Positions 57,668-64,000 of a stretch of 64,000 nt of DNA are shown here, piece by piece. This DNA comes from Dysidea avara (Eukaryota > Porifera > Demospongiae > Dictyoceratida > Dysideidae): NCBI RefSeq assembly GCF_963678975.1, contig NC_089272.1, positions 63,748,574 to 63,812,573 of the forward strand, written 5' to 3'. The notes below the pieces were generated by a model. That model searched no databases. It saw only the letters and a list, made by a program, of their open reading frames with translations, and was not told where the DNA came from. A program made the position numbers and the translations under genes. Each line of letters starts with the position of its first letter. The first letter of the stretch is position 1.

Positions 57668-58216
57668 TAAATTAATTATCGTGTCGCCGCTGGAAACCCC
57701 TTCCTAACCACAAATACACGCACGCCGCCGCTTAATTCAAGGTATTCTACAAACATAATTTTTATTTCAACACTTCAACATACTTTATTTATTTCACCAG
57801 TTCTCCAACTTAAAGTCATCGTAGAGACTAGCAGCCCACTAAAATAAAAACAAATTTGGGTAACATGACAAGGTAAGCAATAAATTTATTTCCACTGACC
57901 TTAACATTATACACACAGCTCCATACATTCTATTCTTCATTCTTGTGACCTAAGAACATGTCACCTGAGGAAGCTGTCAAAAGCAGAAATGCATTGTGAC
58001 TAGTATTAAGTTCTTAGTTACCTGACTATTGACAATAATATTGTCAGAGTCTCCTGGAGTTCTGAACAACGTCACAGAGTTCCGTCTAGCTACCATCTTC
58101 TCTCTCACCAATTACCTCTTAACACATATCTTAACATACTACAGCATTGAAATTCAATAAACATTTTATTATTTAAAATTTTTTCTCTCCACCACACAAG
58201 TAGCATTATTGAAGAC
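57668..58216. other. No gene recognised
   Basis: AT-rich stretch between a MITE and the candidate small frame. No terminal repeats, RNA gene or open frame of interest. Confidence 0.4.
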
Positions 58217-58405
58217 ATGGATAGTAGTCTCCTGGATAAGTCTGCAGATATCATCGGTGAGATCCCCAAGAAGAAGCCTATACCCCCAAAGTCATTTGCC
58301 AAGGATGTTGTTGAACGCCTGGCAATAGTAACACCATCAGGTAGAGTCAATGCCGCCAAATTCTTAAGTTCCAATAAAACACAAGCGCAGTGCTGGGTCC
58401 TGTAA
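58217..58405 (+). CDS. Candidate small exon, possibly of the gag-like gene
   Basis: 62 open codons starting MDSSLLDKSADIIGEIPKKK and ending before a TAA. The first 45 codons look coding, with a possible acceptor (cacacaag) just upstream and a possible donor CAG/GTAGAG at 58339. It lies 320 bp before the first piece of the gag-like frame and may be its preceding exon. Not recognised. Confidence 0.25.
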   Translation: MDSSLLDKSADIIGEIPKKKPIPPKSFAKDVVERLAIVTPSGRVNAAKFLSSNKTQAQCWVL

Positions 58406-58727
58406 AGCAGTAAGGTAAATGGAAGTAACTTCATGACTGGGGTAGCTATCTTCATGAATTTTTATTTTGATGGACTGTAACTCCTAAACTACTTAAAGAA
58501 ATAACTTTACATTTATATGTTGAAGATACACCAGGCTATGGAGATTATTTGTACCAAAGTGGTAGTTTCACTAGCTACTCTGGTTTTTACGATAGCTTAT
58601 ATTAGTTTGATTGAGGTTCTGGATACAAGGAACAGTGGTATTGCCCCTCAATATAGCTTTACCTAAAGCACATTCAAAGCTGCTCTTTAAATAGAAATCT
58701 CTACTCTAAATATTGCCCTTTAGCTTT

Positions 58728-58772
58728 GCTTGTTAAGCGCGTGATACATCGTCTCAACAACGTGATGGAAGA
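58728..58772 (+). pseudogene. Gag-like frame, piece 1
   Basis: After a possible acceptor (gccctttag) the codons read ALLVKRVIHRLNNV up to the 8-bp duplication ATGGAAGA (58765-58772). The frame resumes at 60916 behind the 2.14-kb inserted element. The call depends on the rejoined frame. Confidence 0.45.
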
Positions 58773-58784
58773 CAGTGGCGTAGC

Positions 58785-59326
58785 TAGTCTCGTGTGCCAG
58801 ACGGTTTGTGTGGGGGCGGCAAATAAACCGTCTGGTCACTGTTGCACACTTTCCGTGAACTCACTGGAATGCAATTAGATTACATTACGGCATTGTTTTG
58901 CGCCAAGGATGATGCAATAATCGTTCCAATCACCTCTTTGAGCAGACTAAGACAATAATTGTACTGGTAATGTCCTGGTGACATATTCGAAACATTGCTG
59001 AACGTCTTCCTCGACAATTCTGTCGTTTCACAAATCCGTAGCGAACCACGATCATTCTTATACGAACGCTTTTAAGAGCCCTGTACTAGGGAAACAAAGA
59101 TCCTAAGCCCATGGCGTTGTTAAACTTTCGAAAAAGTGATCTGTAGCCGAGATTCAGTTCTTTATTACACTAAGAATTTGAATTATTAGTGGTTGTTTCG
59201 TCACAGAGTGCGCGAAGCGATCTGATTGGCTCTGCCAACATTCCGGCAGTGGTCCCGGAATGTGTGCAACAGTGACCAGACGGTTTATTTACCGCCCCCA
59301 CACAAACCGTCTGGCACGCGAGACTA
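58785..59326. mobile_element. TAGTCT-family MITE, 9-bp duplication TGGCGTAGC
   Basis: 542 bp; ends TAGTCTCGTGTGCCAGACGG and the complement of TAGTCTCGCGTGCCAGACGG, flanked by TGGCGTAGC on both sides (58776-58784 and 59327-59335). Each terminus includes a hairpin, CCAGACGGTTT...AAACCGTCTGG around GGGGGCGG. Inserted into the terminal repeat of the hAT-type element. Confidence 0.92.
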
Positions 59327-59790
59327 TGGCGTAGCCAAGGGTGGGCATGGGCGGGCATTTGCCCAACCATCACAGTTTCTTGCCCAACCATCACAAACTT
59401 TTGCCCAACCATCACAGTAGCTTAAGATTCATGCGAGGATTCACAGCAACACACAAAATCACCCTACTTTGATACTGTAAAGCGTAAACATGTACCTCAT
59501 TTCTTGAACCATGACTTCAGAAGGGATCGAGATAGATGGTATATCACGTGATCCATTACGCGGAAAATCCCTTGGGAAGTCCCTATAAAAGACGCACGTG
59601 CCACGCTCCTTGGCGCGGTTTAAATTCGAAATTTAAAATGGAGTCAAAGCGTGGTACACTACGGTCGTGGTACTGTATCTCTGAGTTACAGTGAGTGATA
59701 ATTGTCAGTAGGATTCAGTGTGGATAGTGCTGGCAGCAAAAGATTTCGTTTCAGTGGATTTGTCAAGCGTATTTTTTTGGCAGGTTATAT

Positions 59791-60216
59791 AGAGCCGGTA
59801 CCGGTTACACTGTTTTGCCGGCTATTTTGCCGGCTATTTTGCCGGCTATTTTGCCGGCAGTGGAGGGTATAATACTTAGAATGTTACGTGTATTAAAAAA
59901 AAACTTGTACAAAAAACCTAAGAAAGCGAAAAAAACAGTTGTCTAAGCGAGGGTTCGAACCCGGGCATCCGTACTCATAAGCAATGTTTGTAACGATTAT
60001 ACCACCGGTGCTGCAGCTAGTCATATTATTTAGTTTCTACGTTATAAACATCCGACTGAAGTGAACAAGAGTGAAGAAGAAACCAAAGCTGAACCCTAGC
60101 CTACCCCTAACGCTAAGGAACTACTTTTCGCATCCCCTAAAGTTGAATGCTCGGGGCAACCTACTAGTGCCGGCACAATAGCCGTTAGTGTTTGCAAACC
60201 GGTACCGGCTAAATAT
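59791..60216. mobile_element. Nested inverted-repeat element, AGCCGGTACCGGTT ends
   Basis: Inverted ends AGCCGGTACCGGTT and AACCGGTACCGGCT. Four TTTTGCCGGCTA units follow the left end (59812-59862). It includes the tRNA-like sequence. No clear target duplication. Confidence 0.5.
59945..60014 (-). tRNA. tRNA-like sequence, probably a pseudogene
   Basis: The minus strand has an A-box-like GGTGGTATAATCGTTA and, 30 bp on, a perfect B box GGTTCGAACCC, at the spacing of a tRNA gene. The T stem pairs imperfectly and I cannot close a 7-bp acceptor stem or fix the anticodon, so it is more likely a tRNA-derived relic. It could still bind Pol III factors. Confidence 0.4.
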
Positions 60217-60915
60217 ACACTTCGTATTTTTTTGATAAGGAAAGTACCGTATAGCCTACCTTACTGCTGATGAAAGAAAACAGGAAAACGTGACTCTTCT
60301 AGATAACAATAATAGTATATGCAAATGGAGCTGGAAATGGAGAAAAGGTCAAGTCATTATAAAGCGTCACGTGCACAAATTGTACTGATTAACCGAGTTG
60401 TGGTTTACACCAGATTCATGCAAAATGTACATTGGCTGTTCTAAGTCTGGGACGAAGCTTTCTTGGCATGCTGATAATTGTGTTATAGATCATAAATTAG
60501 CGCCCCCGGCCTTCATTTGGGACCATGTGGCGTTTAATTGAAAAAGCATTTCATATCGCTGTGGTGGTTGGTCTGTAAACTATACTGCCAGTTGATTGTG
60601 TTAAATATGTGATGAACTGTTTACATTGTTGGTTCTTGTAGGTTCAGCAGTTTAATGTCACGTGATACTCAGCTACGGCGATCGTCGGTGGATGCCTGCC
60701 CTACAAGTTTAATAGATAGCATATAGCTAGTAAATGTTTGCATGCATGTAAGCAGCATTTATTTACACTATAGTATAGGTAGCTGTAGACCTTGTGTGCA
60801 TACACTTTTTTATTTTTCTTTGATAATGTCTCACATGAAGGTGAGCGTGTTTCTTGTGTGTGTAGTTAAGTTGATGTTATGCCCAACCATCAAATATTGC
60901 CTGGCTACGCCCCTG

Positions 60916-61249
60916 ATGGAAGAGTGGCACCCAGAGCATCCTGCTCTGTACGACCCTCCAGATCGTGAGGGCATCCAGGTGGGCGCCAATGAGCACCAAC
61001 TTTGTAGTAATTCCTCGCTGGCGGCCAATGCGCACCAGTCGAGAGGGATTGGCGGGCTGGAAGCCAATGTACTCCAGTCGGCGGCTAATCCTATGGTGGC
61101 TGGGAACCACCCTACTACGGAGCCTGTGGTGGGCACCTCCTCGTCGTTCGACCCGAACAGCCTCTCGACTATTTGAAACAGCGTTTCCCCAAGTCACGTT
61201 ACTTAGAATTAGGCACCATTCAGTCGGCGCTGCTGAAGTGTGCGGGACC
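60916..61249 (+). pseudogene. Gag-like frame, piece 2
   Basis: Continues from piece 1 as MEEWHPEHPALYDPPDREGI, a variable Asn/Ala/Ser-rich part, and, after a one-base frameshift near 61155, QPLDYLKQRFPKSRYLELGT and SALLKCAG up to the 4-bp duplication GACC at 61246-61249. The frame resumes at 63783. Resembles gag or ORF1 proteins of retroelements (DIRS-like), by pattern only. Confidence 0.5.
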
Positions 61250-63778
61250 TGTCACGGAAATATCGGTCCGGGTAAAATCGTAGTCTGGCGCCGCCCGCCC
61301 CTTCGCATAAAGTAAGGGTCTGGTGAAATACAGATACTAAATCATTTCTAGCGCCCAGATTCGGCGCTAGCCAATTAGTGCATGCCAATGACGTTCACAC
61401 AGAAATCGCCTTGGCAACACAATACTTTTGTTCGAATTGAAGTGCAATCATCTTACGTAACAAGCATTACGTGCGCTGTCTAATTGAATTCCTTTTGAAA
61501 TGATTAGGTATTTGTATTTCACCAGACCCTTACTTTTTGCGAAGGGGCGGGCGGCGCCAGACTAGTAAAATCGGTCCAGCCGGACCAATTTTGGATACCA
61601 AAACTGGTCCGGCTGGACCAAATTTGGTTGACCAAGTTTAGTCCGGCCTGCCTAAAATTGGTCCTGCCCAAACTTTGTTGGCCACATGCACCACCTGGAC
61701 CAATTTTGGTTGGTCCGCGCGGGTGTACCCGGCATTGTGTGGACAGATCGGTCCGTGCTAAGTATATTGTGATGGATCACTGCAGCCGACTTAGCCTGGA
61801 AACTATAGAAATGAGTAGCGTAGTTTAATTTCCCGAGTTGATTTACGGAAAATGCATATAGTAGCTAGAAACTAAATTCCATGTCATATAGCTATATATG
61901 CAGCGATGAACACAGTCGCAAAATTAATGCTGTTTTAATTTAAAGCAGTGTGGTATGATAAAAGTCCTGCATTCTTCTTCTCCATGTCAATAGCTAGCTG
62001 GGAAGTAGAGGTTTTCTTCCACTCAAATGCATGGTCAATGCTGAATTCATGGTGGTCAATGTTGCATGCAAAAACACAGGTATCAAAATATTCTTCCCAA
62101 GTACGTTTTTATATGTTCAACCACTGTTTGAATGTGAAAACCTTTTCTTGTATTATTGATATAAATTACCAATTAATTTTTTTTAAATGTTCAATAAACT
62201 TCACAAGCATCATCAGCTCTGCAGTGTTTGGTTGAATCTTTCATCCAGCCTGTTTGTGTTGGTTATGACAAACAACTATAGAAACATGATGGAAATCACC
62301 AGCCTATACTGGATCACTTATACTTGAGGATGGTAAACAATATATAAAATCTATCATTAAAACATGTCTTATCTTCAACTTCTGCATATATAGCTCAGAA
62401 TTTAATTTGTTAATTCTGACCCTTGGTCAGTTTTTTTATTAATCTGCATGGGAATACCCATGCATGCATTGTCATACCCATGCATGCATTGTCATAAACA
62501 GATACACATATTATTTCAGGGACTGATCCAGAGGGGTGGATGAGGTGGCTAGCCACCCACCATGCATGGCCTTGCAGCCACTCAGATATGCATTATTTAA
62601 TAATGAATATTACTGATCATGAACACTCTTTTGTTATATCAATATGAACTAAATCCCTACATTGCATCAGATTCCAACGCTAGCTGGCTATAACCTTACA
62701 GTAGATGGTAGCAGTATACATGAATTTATCTATGATCATGGGCAGTATTAACTATCACCAGGCAGAGGACTTCTTGAAGGAAAATATGGGGTCTGCTTTA
62801 GGATTGAGCCAATTTTACTTTTATGTCTGCAGCAACTCACCCTAAGGCTGTGGAATAATGTGACTGCATGCCTCAAAATTTTAAGTTGGCTAAGTAGTAA
62901 AAAACATACTGAGAATATTATAGCTATAACCTTTATAAGGTGATGTTTCTTCCTGTGGGGCATGTCATTAGTAGGAGATGATAGTTCACATTTAGTTATT
63001 CAATGGAGTAAACCTAAACTATCATCTCCTACATATAATCACATATGACAGAGAGGAATGTGCAGTATGCACACATGTGAGTGTTACAGATGTATTGTTC
63101 TAACCATTAGTCATTAGTGTTAACTCATGATAAGACATTATATGTGCATAAGAGCACAGTACACATGCTACTGTGCATGCACTTCACTGTACAAGCCAAA
63201 CAATAACAGTGTCAGCTTTTCCTGATGTATATAAATATATATTAAGACATTTAGGACTCTCAACTTAAAATCTGGGCCAGGCTGGGTATCCACCTACCTT
63301 CATTTATTTCTGGATCAGTGCCTGGTGATGAATGTTATAGGTGACTGCTCTATTAGAGTATCTCGATCTTAAGCACCTCCAATGCGGCTAGCTGATCCTG
63401 TGCTTGCAATGATCCGTGCCCTTGTTGGATAACCTTTTAAGCACAAATTCATGCAGTGATAATGCCTGCAATGCTCATTATTCGAGATTGATAAATGAGA
63501 ATAGCTATAGCTAAGTCGGCTGCAGTGTTCCGTCACAAGCAATTTATAGCTATGCATCATTGGCTGCATGCGTTAGTGGTCCACCCGGACCCATTTTGGT
63601 CTACCAATATTGGCCGAGTGGTCAGGAGTGCATGTGGCCAACTAGGTTTGGGCCGGACCAATTTTGGTCAGGTCTGACCAATTTCGGATGCTAAAAATGG
63701 TCCGGGCGGACTAAATTCGGTCGACTGAAAATGGTCCGGCCGGACCGATTTTTGCCCCGGACCAAAATTTTCGTTACA
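61250..63778. mobile_element. Element with GGTCCGGCCGGACC-rich inverted ends, 4-bp duplication GACC
   Basis: 2529 bp including a nested 284-bp MITE. Ends TGTCACGGAAAT and the complement of TGTAACGAAAAT, followed by about 200 bp of inverted sequence built of repeated GGTCCGGCCGGACCA-type palindromes at roughly 40-bp spacing. Flanked by GACC (61246-61249 and 63779-63782). The AT-rich interior has no transposase; a CTCTATTAGAG module lies at 63342-63371. Confidence 0.85.
61281..61564. mobile_element. TAGTCT-family MITE, 9-bp duplication GTAAAATCG
   Basis: 284 bp; ends TAGTCTGGCGCCGCCCGCCC and its complement, flanked by GTAAAATCG on both sides (61272-61280 and 61565-61573). Arms run about 50 bp, to GGGTCTGGTGAAATAC. 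Nested in the left terminal repeat of the 61250-63778 element. Confidence 0.92.
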
Positions 63779-63782
63779 GACC

Positions 63783-64000
63783 ATTGTCATGTTTGTGGTC
63801 AGAGTTGTTAGACAACAACTTGTTGGAGGATGAAAGGGCTGTAATTGATGTGCTTGAGGCGGTCCAACGCACATTAGTGCTGTTGGGTAATGCAAATGAG
63901 CTTATCTCCCAGACGAGATGTGCTATACTCAAATGTGTGGACCACAATTTAGAGAAGTATGGTAAGGATCCTCCTAAGAACAATGGTGACCTCATTGGAT
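63783..64000 (+). pseudogene. Gag-like frame, piece 3, running off the window
   Basis: 72 open codons with no stop to the window end: SELLDNNLLEDERAVIDVLE, then VQRTLVLLGNANELISQTR and HNLEKYGKDPP. The LLGNAN..IS..R motif recalls ORF1/gag proteins of DIRS-like retroelements in invertebrates. The frame joins piece 2 exactly when the 61250-63778 element and one GACC are left out. More of the gene lies beyond 64000. Confidence 0.6.

Larger units (their letters stand above)
58773..60915. mobile_element. hAT-type non-autonomous element, 8-bp duplication ATGGAAGA
   Basis: Ends CAGTGGCGTAGCCAAGGGTG (interrupted 12 bp in by a nested MITE) and the complement of CAGGGGCGTAGCCAGG, flanked by ATGGAAGA on both sides. 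Both ends have TTGCCCAACCATCA, repeated three times at 59358-59418. It also carries a tRNA-like sequence and a further inverted pair (59795-59808 and 60199-60212, AGCCGGTACCGGTT). No transposase. Confidence 0.85.

Noticed and set aside
60831..61197. Minus-strand 101- and 106-codon frames
   Set aside because: They lie opposite the gag-like piece and show no motif.

Overview
The window reads as AT-rich intron-bearing animal DNA. The metazoan-type ETS domain, very short introns in the mobile genes and the dense load of small transposons suggest an early-branching invertebrate, most likely a demosponge (inference; no species-specific marker was checked). Few host exons are recognisable: the ETS-domain exon of an ERG/FLI-like factor (11.2-12.1 kb), a small CARD-like ORF behind a TATA box (28.7 kb), and a few candidate exons (45.6, 48, 53.0 kb).

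Layout. 1.3-8.7 kb is a diverged tandem duplication of about 4 kb with no clear gene. 11.2-12.1 kb is the ETS exon. 17.4-22.3 kb is a decayed Ty3/gypsy pol with its 3' LTR, cut by several smaller elements. 24.2-26.6 kb holds two opposed LINE remnants. 27.8-28.6 kb is an inverted-repeat element ending next to the CARD-like ORF. 29.28-35.63 kb is a complete 6.36-kb P-type transposon (35-bp inverted repeats, 7-bp target duplication) with a multi-exon transposase fused to a Ulp1/C48-type protease on the minus strand and an unrelated accessory gene on the plus strand; both carry nonsense mutations. 35.7-36.8 kb is another LINE 3' end. 38.6-41.1 kb is a non-autonomous element with 8-bp target duplication. 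41.4-43.2 kb is a 5'-truncated, poly(A)-tailed non-LTR element with a C-terminal nuclease-like region. 43.8-53.0 kb is a nest of inverted-repeat elements. 53.74-57.02 kb is a 3.28-kb Tc1/mariner-type transposon (TA duplication) carrying a DD34E transposase and a convergent accessory gene. 58.7-64.0 kb is one gag-like reading frame split by two transposons, each itself carrying a smaller one.

Main results. (1) Two autonomous-type transposons of different superfamilies each carry a second gene of unknown role. (2) Two 25-bp insertions have the outer end of the P-type element, CATAG/CTATG termini and perfect 7-bp duplications, so they look like the smallest possible mobile derivatives. (3) Removing inserted elements together with one copy of the target duplication reopens a reading frame at three places. 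(4) A module of about 28 bp around the palindrome CTCTATTAGAG recurs about ten times inside otherwise different elements. Similarity calls are from motif recognition by eye, and no database search was possible.
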